Positions 17,918-28,039 of a stretch of DNA of 64,000 nucleotides are shown one piece after another. The translations under genes and the position numbers were made by a program. The notes beneath the pieces were generated by a model. It saw only the letters and a program-made list of their open reading frames with translations. It had not been told where the DNA came from and did no database searches. How positions within the stretch are numbered: position 1 is the stretch's first letter; every line of letters starts with the position of its first letter. Source of the DNA: Halomonas binhaiensis (lineage in GTDB: Bacteria; Pseudomonadota; Gammaproteobacteria; Pseudomonadales; Halomonadaceae); the NCBI RefSeq assembly GCF_008329985.2, contig NZ_CP038437.2, positions 1,922,001-1,986,000 on the forward strand, read 5' to 3'.

Positions 17918-19475
17918 GATTGATCTCCTTCACTTCAGGGTGGCTCGGGTCGTACTGTTCGACTTCGACCAGAGTGGTGGTCTGCTTGCGTCCGCCGAAC
18001 AGGCTGGTGTCACTGGAGCCGCCCTGGCAGCCATTACCGAAGGTGAAGCCGCAGCCGCCACGCTCGGGGAAGGCGTCACGGGCCAGTTCGCGATGGCTGG
18101 TCGGGATCACGAAGCGGTCCTCGTAGTTGGCGATGGCCAGATAGCGATACATGTCCTCGACCTGGGCTTCGCTGAGGCCAACCTCTTCCAGCACATCCAG
18201 ACGCTGTTCACCATCGACATGTTTGCCGCGCATGTACTCACGCATGGCGATCATGCGCTTGAGGGCCAGCACTACCGGCTTCTCGTCTCCTGCAGTGAGC
18301 ATGTTGGCGAGGTACTTGACCGGAATCCGCAACGATTCCACGTCGGGCAGGATGCCCTTGTGCTCGACATGGCCAGCATCGACTGCCGACTGGATTGGCG
18401 ACAGCGGTGGCACATACCAGACCATCGGCAGGGTGCGGTATTCCGGGTGCAGCGGCAACGCCAGCTGCCAGTCCATGGCCAGCTTGTACACCGGTGACTG
18501 CTGGGCGGCCTTGATCACGTTGTCGGTGATGCCGTCGCGCTTTGCTTGAGCGATGACCTCGGGGTCGAAGGGGTCGAGGAAGATCTCGCACTGGCGTTGG
18601 TACAGATCGCGCTCATCTTCTGCGGAGGCCACTTCTTCGATACGGTCGGCGTCATAGAGCAGTACGCCGAGGTAACGAATGCGTCCAACGCAGGTTTCAG
18701 AACATATGGTCGGCTGGCCAGACTCGATACGTGGGTAGCAGAAGATGCACTTCTCGGACTTGCCGGACTTCCAGTTGTAGTAGATCTTCTTGTACGGACA
18801 GCCGGATACGCACATCCGCCAGCCCCGGCACTTGTCCTGGTCGATCAGTACAATGCCGTCTTCCTCGCGCTTGTAGATTGCACCGCTGGGGCAGGACGCC
18901 ACGCACGCCGGGTTGAGGCAGTGCTCACACAGGCGAGGCAGGTACATCATGAAGGTGTTCTCGAACTGGCCGTAGATGTCGGCCTGGATCCGGTCGAAGT
19001 TGCTGTCCTTGCGACGCTTGGCGAACTCGGTACCGAGAATTTCCTCCCAGTTCGGGCCCCATTCGACCTTGTTCATGCGCTGGCCCGAAATCAGTGAGCG
19101 CGGGCGAGCGGTGGGCTGATGCTCCCCCGCCTTGGCCTGATGCAGGTGCTGATAGTCGAAGGTGAATGGCTCGTAATAGTCGTCAATCTCCGGCAGGTCA
19201 GGGTTGGCGAAGATATTCGCCAGCACCCGCCACTTGCCACCGATGCGTGGCTCGATGCGACCGTCTTTGCGCCGGAGCCAGCCGCCTTTCCAGCGTTGCT
19301 GGTTTTCCCACTCCTTGGGATAACCGATGCCGGGTTTGGTCTCGACGTTGTTGAACCAGGCATATTCCACGCCTTCACGACTGGTCCAGACGTTCTTGCA
19401 AGTGATCGAGCAGGTGTGACAGCCAATACACTTGTCGAGGTTTAGCACCATGCCCACTTGGGAACGGATCTTCAT
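17910..19475 (-). CDS. narH: Respiratory nitrate reductase, beta subunit
   Basis: NarH carries the electron-transfer Fe-S clusters between NarI and NarG. Its cysteine groups are all visible: CIGCHTCSITC near residue 16, CEHCLNPACVASCPSGA, CRGWRMCVSGCP and a later CIFCYP. The Trp in CRGWRMC replaces a cysteine, as in E. coli, and marks the 3Fe-4S cluster. The 521 residues are the usual size. The start overlaps the narG stop by 4 bases. Confidence 0.97.
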   Translation of the reverse strand: MKIRSQVGMVLNLDKCIGCHTCSITCKNVWTSREGVEYAWFNNVETKPGIGYPKEWENQQRWKGGWLRRKDGRIEPRIGGKWRVLANIFANPDLPEIDDYYEPFTFDYQHLHQAKAGEHQPTARPRSLISGQRMNKVEWGPNWEEILGTEFAKRRKDSNFDRIQADIYGQFENTFMMYLPRLCEHCLNPACVASCPSGAIYKREEDGIVLIDQDKCRGWRMCVSGCPYKKIYYNWKSGKSEKCIFCYPRIESGQPTICSETCVGRIRYLGVLLYDADRIEEVASAEDERDLYQRQCEIFLDPFDPEVIAQAKRDGITDNVIKAAQQSPVYKLAMDWQLALPLHPEYRTLPMVWYVPPLSPIQSAVDAGHVEHKGILPDVESLRIPVKYLANMLTAGDEKPVVLALKRMIAMREYMRGKHVDGEQRLDVLEEVGLSEAQVEDMYRYLAIANYEDRFVIPTSHRELARDAFPERGGCGFTFGNGCQGGSSDTSLFGGRKQTTTLVEVEQYDPSHPEVKEINHG

Positions 19476-22400
19476 TTGACGGCCTCCTGTACGCTGTCGT
19501 TGCCTTCTCCGTCGAGCCAGTCGATGTTCTTCATGCGTCGCACGATGACGAATTCATCGCGGTTGGAGCCCACGGTGCCGTAGTAGTTGAAGCCGTAGGA
19601 CAACTGGCCGTAGCCGCCAATCATGTGGGTCGGTTTGGGGCACACTCGGGTCACCGAGTTGTGGATGCCGCCACGGGTACCGGTGACCTCGGAGCCCGGC
19701 ATGTTGAGGATCCGTTCCTGGGCGTGGTACATCATCGCCATGCCGTTCTTGACGCGCTGGCTGACCACGGCACGGGCGGCGATGGCGCCGTTGGCGTTGT
19801 ACAGTTCGATCCAGTCGTTGTCTTCGACGCCGATGGCGCGAGCATCATCCTCGGACAGCCACACGATGGGGCCGCCACGCGACAGGGTCTGCATCAGCAG
19901 GTTGTCAGAGTAGGTCGAGTGGATACCCCATTTCTGGTGCGGCGTGATCCAGTTGAGCGCGATTTCCGGATTGCCGTTGGATTTGGGCTCAGCCAGGCTG
20001 CGGGTGGCACGAGTGTCGATCGGCGGGCGGTAGACCAGCAGGCTCTCGCCGAAGTCACGCATCCAGGCGTGGTCCTGATAGAACTGCTGACGACCGGACA
20101 CGGTGCGCCATGGAATGAGTTCATGCACATTGGTATAGCCAGCGTTATAGGACACATGCTCGTCTTCCAGACCTGACCAGGTGGGGCTGGAGATGATCTT
20201 GCGCGGCTGGGCCACTACATCACGGAAGCGGATCTTTTCCTCTTCCTTGGGGTGTGCCAGGTGGGTGTGGTCGCGACCGGTGATCTTCGACAACGCTTCC
20301 CAGGCCTTGACCGCCACCTGGCCGTTGGTTTCCGGGGCCAGCGACAGGATCATCTCGGCCGCATCGATAGCGGTGTCGATCTGTGGCTGGCCTTTGGCCG
20401 GGCCGTCGAGCTTGACGTGGTTGAGACCACGCAGCAGCTCGACTTCCTTGTCGGTGTTCCAACTGATGCCCTTACCGCCGTTGCCGATGCTTTCCAGCAG
20501 CGGGCCCACCGAAGTGAAGCGCTCGTAGGTCTCGGGGTAGTTGCGCTTGACCTCGATCAGGCTGGGCATGGTCTTGCCGGGGATCGGCTCGCACTCGCCT
20601 TTCTTCCAGTCCCGCACGTCAGGCTGGGCCAGCTCGGACGGCGTGTCATGCTGCAGCGGCAGGGTCACCAGGTCGGTTTCTTCACCGAGGTGGCCAACAC
20701 AGACCTCAGAGAACTTCTTCGCGATGCCCTTGTAGATATCCCAGTCACTGCGTGCTTCCCAGGCCGGATCAGTGGCGGCGGTCAGCGGGTGAATGAAGGG
20801 GTGCATGTCCGAAGTATTGAGATCGTCCTTCTCGTACCAGGTGGCCGTTGGCAGCACGATATCCGAGTACAGGCAGGTGGTGGACATGCGGAAGTCCAGT
20901 GTGGTCAGCAGGTCGACCTTGCCCTCAGGTGCTTCTTCATGCCACACGACCTCTTCCGGTAGCGTCGCGCCGGTCTGTCCCAAATCCTTGCCCTGTACAC
21001 CATGACGGGTACCCAGCAAGTACTTGAGCATGTACTCATGGCCCTTGCCCGAGCTGCCTAGCAGGTTGGAGCGCCAGATGAACATGTTGCGCGGGAAGTT
21101 CTGCGGGTTGTCCGGGTCTTCGGCGGCAAAGCCGAGGCTGCCCTGCTTGAGCAGGTCGACGGTGTAGTCGGCGGTGGACTTGCCGGCGTCGGCAGCCGCC
21201 TTGGCCAGGTGCAGCGGATTAGTGCCCAGCTGTGGAGCGGAGGGCAGCCAGCCCATGCGCTCAGAGCGCACATTGAAGTCGATCAGGCTACCGGAGTAGC
21301 GAGAAGGATCGGCCAGCGGCGAGAGGATCTCCTTGACCTGGAGCTTCTCGTAGCGCCACTGACTGGAGTGATTGTAGAAGAACGAGGTGCCGTTCATGTG
21401 ACGCGGCGGGCGCTGCCAATCGAGGCCGAAGGCCAGCGGGGTCCAGCCGGTCTGTGGGCGCAGTTTTTCCTGGCCGACATAGTGGGACCAGCCACCGCCG
21501 CTCTGACCGACACAGCCGCACAGGATCAACATGTTGATCAAGCCACGGTAGTTCATGTCCATGTGGTACCAGTGGTTCATTCCGGCACCGACGATGATCA
21601 TGCTGCGACCGTTGGTCTTGTCGGCGTTGGTAGCGAACTCACGGGCGATACGGGTGCACTGGGCGGCACTGACCCCGGTGATCTTCTCTTGCCAGGCCGG
21701 TGTATAGGGGCGCACCTGGTCGAAGCGGGTGGCACCATCGTCCTCACCTTCGGCGCCGAAACCACGGTCGATACCGTAGTTGGCACACATCAGGTCGAAC
21801 ACTGTCACCGCGAGCGTATCGCTGCCATCGGCCAGTTTCAGGCGCTTGGCCGGCAGGCAGTGATGCAGGATCTCGTTGCCTTCGACATGGTTGAAGTGCT
21901 CATGCTCGATGCCGCCGAAGTAGGGGAAGGCCACACGAGCAACGCTGTCGTGGTTATCGGCCAGGCTCAGGCATAGTTGCGTGTCCTTGCCATCGGCATC
22001 CAGCGCTTCGAGGTTCCACTTGCCTTTCTCACCATCCTCGCCCCAACGGAAACCAATCGAGCCGAGCGGAACCACCAGTTGGTCGCGCTTCTCGTCCCAG
22101 GCAACGGTCTTCCATTCGGGGTTGTTGGACTGGCCGAGGTTGGCGTCGAAGTCTGCCGCACGCAACTGGCGCCCCGGCACATAGCTGCCATCTTCACGCT
22201 GTTCAAGTTGCACCAGACACGGCATGTCGGTGTAGCGGCGGACATAGTCGGTGAAGTAGCTGCTGGGGTTGTCGAGGTGAAATTCCTTGAGGATCACATG
22301 TCCCATGGCGATGGCCAGGGCAGCATCGGTCCCTTGCTTGGCCGACAGCCACTCGTCAGTGAGCTTGGAGACCTCGGCGTAATCCGGAGTGATCGAGACG

Positions 22401-23233
22401 GTCTTGGTGCCCTTGTAGCGGACCTCGGTGAAGAAGTGCGCATCCGGGGTACGGGTCTGGGGCACATTGGAGCCCCAGGCAATGATATATCCGGAGTTGT
22501 ACCAGTCTGCGGATTCCGGCACATCGGTCTGCTCGCCCCAGGTCTGGGGAGAGGAGGGCGGCAGGTCGCAGTACCAGTCGTAGAACGACAGGCATGCGCC
22601 GCCAATCAGCGATAGGTAACGGGCACCGGCGGCATAGGAGACCATCGACATGGCCGGAATCGGCGAGAAGCCGATGACACGGTCGGGGCCGAAGGTCTTG
22701 ACCGTGTAGACATTGGAGGCGGCGATCAGTGTCTGGACTTCGTCCCAGTCGCTGCGCACGAAGCCACCCATGCCGCGGGCACGCTTGTACTGGCTGGCCA
22801 GAATCGGATCCTCGACGATGGAGGCCCAGGCATCTACTGGGTCAGCATGTTTCTCTAGAGCACGCCGCCAGAGCCTGACCAGTTCCTGACGAATCAGCGG
22901 GTACTTGAGGCGGTTGGCGCTATACAGATACCAGGAGTAGCTGGCGCCGCGGGGGCAGCCGCGCGGCTCGTGGTTGGGCAGGTCGGCGCGGGTGCGGGGA
23001 TAGTCGGTCTGCTGGGTTTCCCAGGTGACCAGTCCGTTCTTGACGTAAATCTTCCAACTGCACGATCCGGTGCAGTTGACCCCATGGGTCGAGCGCACGA
23101 CTTTATCGTGCTGCCAGCGGGCACGGTAGCCATCTTCCCAGTCTCGGGATTCATCACGAGTCTCGCCATGACCATCAGCAAACTGCGGGGGGCGTTTAGT
23201 CAGATATTTCAGTCGGTCGAGAAAGTGGCTCAT
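19472..23233 (-). CDS. narG: Respiratory nitrate reductase, alpha subunit
   Basis: NarG is the cytoplasm-facing molybdenum subunit that reduces nitrate to nitrite. The start at 23233 gives MSHFLDRLKYLTKRPPQFAD, as in known NarG proteins, with GAGGAG about 10 bases upstream; the frame opens 11 codons earlier, but that extension has no match to the family start. The 1,253 residues are normal. The N-terminal HGVNCTGSCSW holds His/Cys ligands of the FS0 cluster. The downstream YNSGYIIAWGSNVPQTRTPD segment contributes to cofactor binding. There is no twin-arginine leader, consistent with the cytoplasmic-side enzyme. Confidence 0.97.
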   Translation of the reverse strand: MSHFLDRLKYLTKRPPQFADGHGETRDESRDWEDGYRARWQHDKVVRSTHGVNCTGSCSWKIYVKNGLVTWETQQTDYPRTRADLPNHEPRGCPRGASYSWYLYSANRLKYPLIRQELVRLWRRALEKHADPVDAWASIVEDPILASQYKRARGMGGFVRSDWDEVQTLIAASNVYTVKTFGPDRVIGFSPIPAMSMVSYAAGARYLSLIGGACLSFYDWYCDLPPSSPQTWGEQTDVPESADWYNSGYIIAWGSNVPQTRTPDAHFFTEVRYKGTKTVSITPDYAEVSKLTDEWLSAKQGTDAALAIAMGHVILKEFHLDNPSSYFTDYVRRYTDMPCLVQLEQREDGSYVPGRQLRAADFDANLGQSNNPEWKTVAWDEKRDQLVVPLGSIGFRWGEDGEKGKWNLEALDADGKDTQLCLSLADNHDSVARVAFPYFGGIEHEHFNHVEGNEILHHCLPAKRLKLADGSDTLAVTVFDLMCANYGIDRGFGAEGEDDGATRFDQVRPYTPAWQEKITGVSAAQCTRIAREFATNADKTNGRSMIIVGAGMNHWYHMDMNYRGLINMLILCGCVGQSGGGWSHYVGQEKLRPQTGWTPLAFGLDWQRPPRHMNGTSFFYNHSSQWRYEKLQVKEILSPLADPSRYSGSLIDFNVRSERMGWLPSAPQLGTNPLHLAKAAADAGKSTADYTVDLLKQGSLGFAAEDPDNPQNFPRNMFIWRSNLLGSSGKGHEYMLKYLLGTRHGVQGKDLGQTGATLPEEVVWHEEAPEGKVDLLTTLDFRMSTTCLYSDIVLPTATWYEKDDLNTSDMHPFIHPLTAATDPAWEARSDWDIYKGIAKKFSEVCVGHLGEETDLVTLPLQHDTPSELAQPDVRDWKKGECEPIPGKTMPSLIEVKRNYPETYERFTSVGPLLESIGNGGKGISWNTDKEVELLRGLNHVKLDGPAKGQPQIDTAIDAAEMILSLAPETNGQVAVKAWEALSKITGRDHTHLAHPKEEEKIRFRDVVAQPRKIISSPTWSGLEDEHVSYNAGYTNVHELIPWRTVSGRQQFYQDHAWMRDFGESLLVYRPPIDTRATRSLAEPKSNGNPEIALNWITPHQKWGIHSTYSDNLLMQTLSRGGPIVWLSEDDARAIGVEDNDWIELYNANGAIAARAVVSQRVKNGMAMMYHAQERILNMPGSEVTGTRGGIHNSVTRVCPKPTHMIGGYGQLSYGFNYYGTVGSNRDEFVIVRRMKNIDWLDGEGNDSVQEAVK

Positions 23234-23287
23234 TATGGCTCTTCTCCTCATTTGGTCGCCCTTCATTGGGCGACCCGGGTGGCGATC

Positions 23288-26002
23288 CTAGGAATGAACG
23301 GTCTTGACGCCGTTATCTTCAGCAGCAGGAGCTACTGGTTGTGTTGTCTCAAAGCGAATCTCTGCGCCTTTGCGGCTGTAGTAGAACCAGGTCAGTACCA
23401 TGCAGGCGGCGTAGAACACGATGAAGCCGGTGAGTGCCGCACTCACGCCTCCGGTAAGGTCGATCGAGGTGCCGAAGGACTTGGGAATGAAGAAAGCGCC
23501 ATAGGCAGCAATGGCGGAGGTAAAGCCGATGATGGCTGCTGACTCGCGCTCGGCATGAGGAAGCTGCTCTTCTGGAGGCAGGTGAGGCATCAAGCGTGCC
23601 ACTTCCTCGCGGAAGATCGCTGGAATCATCTGGAAGGTACTGGCGTTGCCGACTCCCGTTGCGAGGAACAGCAGCATGAAAGAGGCGAAGAAGCCGTAGA
23701 AACCGAAGCTGGCATCCTTGTTGGAGAGGAAATACATCACTCCCATAACGCCGGCAATCATGGTGATGAAGGTCCAGAAGGTGACCTTGGCGCCACCAAA
23801 ACGATCAGACAGGCCGCCACTCCAGGCGCGGCTCAGAGCACCGACCAGCGGGCCGAGGAAAGCGAACTTGAGAGCATCGACCTCGGGGAACTGGGTCTTG
23901 GTCAGCAATGGGAAGGCTGCAGAAAAGCCAATGAAGCTGCCGAAGGTGCCTGTGTAGAGAATACACATCAGCCAGTTATGCTTGCGCTTGAAGATGACGG
24001 CCTGTTCCTTGAAGGAAGCCTTGGCACTGGCAATGTCGTTCATGCCGAACCAGGCGGCCACGCTGCAAAGCGCGATCAGCGGTACCCAAATGAAACCCGC
24101 ATTCTGTAGCCACAGTTCTCCACCGTTACCAGTGGTCTGGCCTTGGCCAGTGACAAAGGTGAACATGCCGGTGGAGATCACCAGGGGCACCAGGAACTGC
24201 ATCACCGATACACCGAGATTGCCCAGGCCTGCATTCATGGCCAGCGCCTTGCCTTTCTCATGCTTGGGATAGAAGAAGGAAATGTTGGCCATGCTCGAGG
24301 CGAAGTTGCCGCCACCGAAGCCACACAGCAGGGCGAGGATGGCCATCACCAGATAAGGGGTGTCAGGGTTCTGCACGGCGAAACCGATCCAGATAGCAGG
24401 CAGCAACAGCGAGGCAGTGGAAATGGCCGTGAAGCGGCGTCCACCGAAGATCGGCACCATGAAACTGTAGAACACGCGGAAGGTGGCACCGGAAAGGCCA
24501 GGCAGGGCGGCTAGCCAGAATAGCTGGTTGGAGCTGTAGTTGAAGCCGACCTGGGGCAGCTTGGCAACGACGACGGACCACACCATCCATATCGAGAAGG
24601 CCAGCAATAGGCAGGGGATCGAGATCCATAGGTTGCGGGTGGCAATACGCTTGCCAGTGCTGGCCCAGAACGCTTCATTCTCGGGGAACCATTTTGTCAG
24701 CACGAAGCGCGATGGCGTGGATAGTTCGGGCAGGTCAGTGGATTCACAGCGGTCACGAATCTCGATGCGCTCAGCCCGGAGAATGGCATAGTGCATCCAG
24801 GCAAGGGCGGCGACGACGATAACAAACAGCAGCATGAAGCAGCTTTGCCAGATACCGATGACATCGTTGAGCATGCCGAAGGTCAGAGGCAGGAAGAAGC
24901 CGCCCAGGCCGCCCACCATACCCACCATGCCCCCGACGATACCGACACTCTTTGGGTAGTAGATGGGAATATGCTTGAATACTGCTGCCTTGCCCAGGGA
25001 CATGAAGAATCCCAGCACCATGGTCAAGAAAATGAAGCCCATCAATGGCATGGCGAAAGAGAATGTCACCGGACCATGAACGCCCGCGACAATGTACTCT
25101 GTCGGTGGATAGCTGAGCAGGAACAGGCAGACGAATGAGGCAATGAAGGTCCAATACATTACCCGGCGAGCACCATAACGATCCGATAGCCAACCACCGA
25201 GAACACGAAACAGCGAAGCCGGGATGGTATACAGCGCAGCAACGATGCCGGCTTCTGCCAGGCCCAGGCCATAGACTTCAATCAGATAGTGAGGAAGCCA
25301 CAATGCCAGGGCAACGAAGGCGCCAAAGACAAAGAAGTAATATAGCGAGAAGCGCCATACGCGAATATCGCCGAGCGGAGCGAGCTGTTCGACCAGCGTG
25401 GGCTGCTGTCCGAGGCTCTTCTGGCGTGCGGGATCATTCTGAGCGAACAGGAAAAACGCCACTCCCATGATGGCGAGCACTGTGGCATAGACCAGTGCCG
25501 TTCCTTTCCAGCCAGCAGCCAGCAACAGGAAGGGAGCTCCAAAGTTGGTAACCGCCGCCCCGACATTGCCAGCACCGAAAATACCCAGTGCCGTGCCCTG
25601 GTGTTCCTTGTCGAACCAGGTCGAGGTGTACGCCACACCAACGATGAAGGATCCTCCCGCCAGGCCTACACCAAGGGCACCGACCAGCAGCATGGGATAG
25701 CTGTTGGCAAAGGTCAGTAGATAGACACAAGTGGCTGTGGCCAGCATTAACAGACTGAATACCCAACGGCCACCGAAGCGATCAGTCAGGACACCGAGAA
25801 ACAAGCGGCTGATGGAGCCGGTCAGTACCGGTGTTGCCATCAGCAAGCCGAGTTGGGTGTCGGAAAGACCGAAGTCCTCCTTTATTTGAATGCCAATGAT
25901 CGAGAACAGGGTCCAGACGGCAAAACACAAGGTGAATGCCAGTGTTGATATTCCCAGCGCCCTATACTGCCTTGCGGGGGAGGGAGGGTCGTAGAGATTC
26001 AT
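23288..26002 (-). CDS. narK: Fused nitrate/nitrite transporter NarK1-NarK2
   Basis: The 904-residue protein contains two complete major-facilitator units in one chain. The first (about residues 1-430, with VLTDRFGGRWVFSLLML and GNVGAAVTNFGAPF) resembles NarK1-type nitrate/proton symporters. The second (about 450-890, with GFGGGNFASSMANISFFYP and AGLGNLGVSVMQF) resembles NarK2-type nitrate/nitrite antiporters. Such fusions are known, for example in Paracoccus. It lies 54 bases upstream of narG on the same strand and is probably the first gene of narKGHJI. A candidate FNR/Anr site lies 65-78 bases upstream of its ATG. Confidence 0.94.
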   Translation of the reverse strand: MNLYDPPSPARQYRALGISTLAFTLCFAVWTLFSIIGIQIKEDFGLSDTQLGLLMATPVLTGSISRLFLGVLTDRFGGRWVFSLLMLATATCVYLLTFANSYPMLLVGALGVGLAGGSFIVGVAYTSTWFDKEHQGTALGIFGAGNVGAAVTNFGAPFLLLAAGWKGTALVYATVLAIMGVAFFLFAQNDPARQKSLGQQPTLVEQLAPLGDIRVWRFSLYYFFVFGAFVALALWLPHYLIEVYGLGLAEAGIVAALYTIPASLFRVLGGWLSDRYGARRVMYWTFIASFVCLFLLSYPPTEYIVAGVHGPVTFSFAMPLMGFIFLTMVLGFFMSLGKAAVFKHIPIYYPKSVGIVGGMVGMVGGLGGFFLPLTFGMLNDVIGIWQSCFMLLFVIVVAALAWMHYAILRAERIEIRDRCESTDLPELSTPSRFVLTKWFPENEAFWASTGKRIATRNLWISIPCLLLAFSIWMVWSVVVAKLPQVGFNYSSNQLFWLAALPGLSGATFRVFYSFMVPIFGGRRFTAISTASLLLPAIWIGFAVQNPDTPYLVMAILALLCGFGGGNFASSMANISFFYPKHEKGKALAMNAGLGNLGVSVMQFLVPLVISTGMFTFVTGQGQTTGNGGELWLQNAGFIWVPLIALCSVAAWFGMNDIASAKASFKEQAVIFKRKHNWLMCILYTGTFGSFIGFSAAFPLLTKTQFPEVDALKFAFLGPLVGALSRAWSGGLSDRFGGAKVTFWTFITMIAGVMGVMYFLSNKDASFGFYGFFASFMLLFLATGVGNASTFQMIPAIFREEVARLMPHLPPEEQLPHAERESAAIIGFTSAIAAYGAFFIPKSFGTSIDLTGGVSAALTGFIVFYAACMVLTWFYYSRKGAEIRFETTQPVAPAAEDNGVKTVHS

Positions 26003-26030
26003 CGGCTTTCCTTCGCTTATGCTGATGCGG

Positions 26031-26037
26031 TACCTAT
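26031..26037 (+). promoter_or_regulatory. Possible NarL heptamer
   Basis: TACCTAT fits the NarL heptamer TACYYMT and lies upstream of narK. One heptamer of 7 bases is weak evidence on its own; the divergent narXL genes make it plausible. Confidence 0.35.
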
Positions 26038-26066
26038 GACTCTGCTACAACTGATTTAAGCGGTAT

Positions 26067-26080
26067 TTGATTTGTGTCAA
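26067..26080. promoter_or_regulatory. FNR/Anr-type site between narK and narX
   Basis: TTGATTTGTGTCAA matches TTGAT-N4-ATCAA at nine of ten defined bases. It lies in the spacer between the divergent narK and narX genes, about 70 bases before the narK ATG. That is suitable for oxygen-responsive activation of narKGHJI. Confidence 0.75.
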
Positions 26081-26207
26081 AAGATCACGTGCCGATTCGT
26101 GCGTCAATTTGTCCGACTCGGCGCTACTCTTTGCACATTCGTGCATTAACTGGCGATCAGGACTATTAATGGAATGACTGTGATCATCCTATCGGGGAGC
26201 TTTTAAA

Positions 26208-28010
26208 TTGGCTGTTGCTCTCTCTCTACGCAGGTCGTTGATGCTACGTGTACTTCTGGTCATTACAGTGATTTCCAGCTTGGCACTGTTAAGTATATTT
26301 GGTTCTATTTTCGTCGTTGTGAGCAGTGTCGGGGTGGGGGATGCTATCGATAAAAGCAGCTCATTGAGAATGCACGCCTATCGCCTGATGGTGGCAGCCG
26401 AGCACCTTCCCCTGGAACATCCGCAACGGATTGCTCAGATGGAAGACATGCAGGCGCTCATCACGGCCCCCGCCCTCCTGCGCTTTATCCCTGAGCAGAA
26501 AGACAACGCCATGCATAAGGCATATCAGGATCTGGTCGATACTTGGAAAGTTTCACTTTATCCAATACTTTCGAACTACGAAGCAGGGGAATATAAGACA
26601 CTCAAGAAAGAAACCGATGAGTTTATAGAAAAAGTAGATGTTCTGGTAATTAAGATTAAGGAAAGAATTAGTTGCAAAGTATTATTTCTTGAAGCATTTC
26701 AAGGTGGAATTCTCATTATTCTTGCTCTTGTCATCGGACTTTTTTTCTATCACTTCATTGTCAGTATTATGCCGCCATTTAGAGATCTGGTACGTGTGGT
26801 GGAAGGTGTCATGCTGGGGGACTTCAGCGGAAGGACCACGTATCAAGGTGGCGATGAGATCGGGTTATTGTCGCGTACAATCAACAGAATGAATGTCAGT
26901 CTGTCAGAGAAATACGGACAGTTGAAAAACAGAGTCGCAGCCAAGACCCAAGAGCTGAAGCTTAGTAATGATGCGCTGAGGATGCTATACCTCACCGCGC
27001 GAAGGCTGAACGGCATCACACCTTTGACCCATGAGGAGCTGATCGAAGTCCTTCGCCAGCTAGGCGCGGTAACTCATGAAGGACCCTTTGAGCTGTATTT
27101 GATCGTGGCAGACAATCCTCAGGAAATGGTGTGTCTGTCATCCGAGGGCGATGAACCTCATGTGGTATCGGCAATGCCTAACGTTGGCACGGCGAATGAG
27201 TACGCCGTGCGGGTATGTGAGGCTGACCGTGATTATGGCGAGCTGCGTGTCATGCAGCCTTCCGGTCAAATACTGGCTCAATGGAAGATTGAGCTCATCG
27301 AGACAGTAGCGGGGTTGATTGCGGCGGCTATCTCTCTGTCGGAAAAGGCCAACAAGCAGCGCCGGTTGGCATTGATGGATGAACGGGCCGTCATCGCCAG
27401 AGAGTTGCATGATTCGCTGGCACAGTCTCTTTCCTATTTGAAAATTCAGGTGACACGTCTGCAAGTGCGCCTGGATCAGCAGCGCCACGATGAAGTCTCC
27501 CTGGTAGTGGGAGAGCTGCGCCATGGCCTCAACTCCTCATATCGACAGTTGCGTGAGTTGCTCAACACCTTTCGTCTGCGAATCCACGAAGCCGGGCTGG
27601 AAGCGGCAATGAAGGAAACCGTGGCGGAATATTCCCGACGCGGTGACTTCAACCTGAGCCTGAAAGGCCAGTGGAATGGGTTGTTCCTGACGCCCAACGA
27701 GGAAATTCATGTACTGCAGATAGTGCGTGAGGCCTTGTCCAATGTGGCACGACACTCCAAGGCTCGCCATTGCGAGGTCAGCCTGGAGCAGAACGAATTG
27801 CATCAGTACCAACTATCGATCCGCGATGACGGTATTGGTGTCGGCCAGTCTGCCGGCTCTTCCATGTCCCATGGCATGACGATCATGGAAGAGAGGGCCA
27901 GAAGTCTATGTGGAACCTTATCCATCGGAGCTGCACTGCCTTATGGCACCGTGATAACGGTGTGTTTTCTCCCTCGAGGGTTCGACCGACTTTCCTCCGC
28001 GATCGGGTGA
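26208..28010 (+). CDS. narX: Nitrate/nitrite sensor histidine kinase
   Basis: The 600-residue kinase has a first membrane helix at about 12-38. A periplasmic domain with the nitrate-binding P-box (SSLRMHAYRLMVAAEH, near residue 50) follows, then a second helix near 162-185, a HAMP region and a central module. The HisKA_3 helix contains His401 in ARELHDSLAQS, the phospho-acceptor, and an HATPase domain ends the protein. The start is TTG at 26208 with GGGGAG 8 bases upstream; the ATG at 26238 is an alternative. Bases 26540-26770 are notably A+T-rich compared with the rest. narL follows 29 bases later. Confidence 0.92.
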   Translation: MAVALSLRRSLMLRVLLVITVISSLALLSIFGSIFVVVSSVGVGDAIDKSSSLRMHAYRLMVAAEHLPLEHPQRIAQMEDMQALITAPALLRFIPEQKDNAMHKAYQDLVDTWKVSLYPILSNYEAGEYKTLKKETDEFIEKVDVLVIKIKERISCKVLFLEAFQGGILIILALVIGLFFYHFIVSIMPPFRDLVRVVEGVMLGDFSGRTTYQGGDEIGLLSRTINRMNVSLSEKYGQLKNRVAAKTQELKLSNDALRMLYLTARRLNGITPLTHEELIEVLRQLGAVTHEGPFELYLIVADNPQEMVCLSSEGDEPHVVSAMPNVGTANEYAVRVCEADRDYGELRVMQPSGQILAQWKIELIETVAGLIAAAISLSEKANKQRRLALMDERAVIARELHDSLAQSLSYLKIQVTRLQVRLDQQRHDEVSLVVGELRHGLNSSYRQLRELLNTFRLRIHEAGLEAAMKETVAEYSRRGDFNLSLKGQWNGLFLTPNEEIHVLQIVREALSNVARHSKARHCEVSLEQNELHQYQLSIRDDGIGVGQSAGSSMSHGMTIMEERARSLCGTLSIGAALPYGTVITVCFLPRGFDRLSSAIG

Positions 28011-28039
28011 ATCGAGCACCCCATAACAGGATAGTAGCT

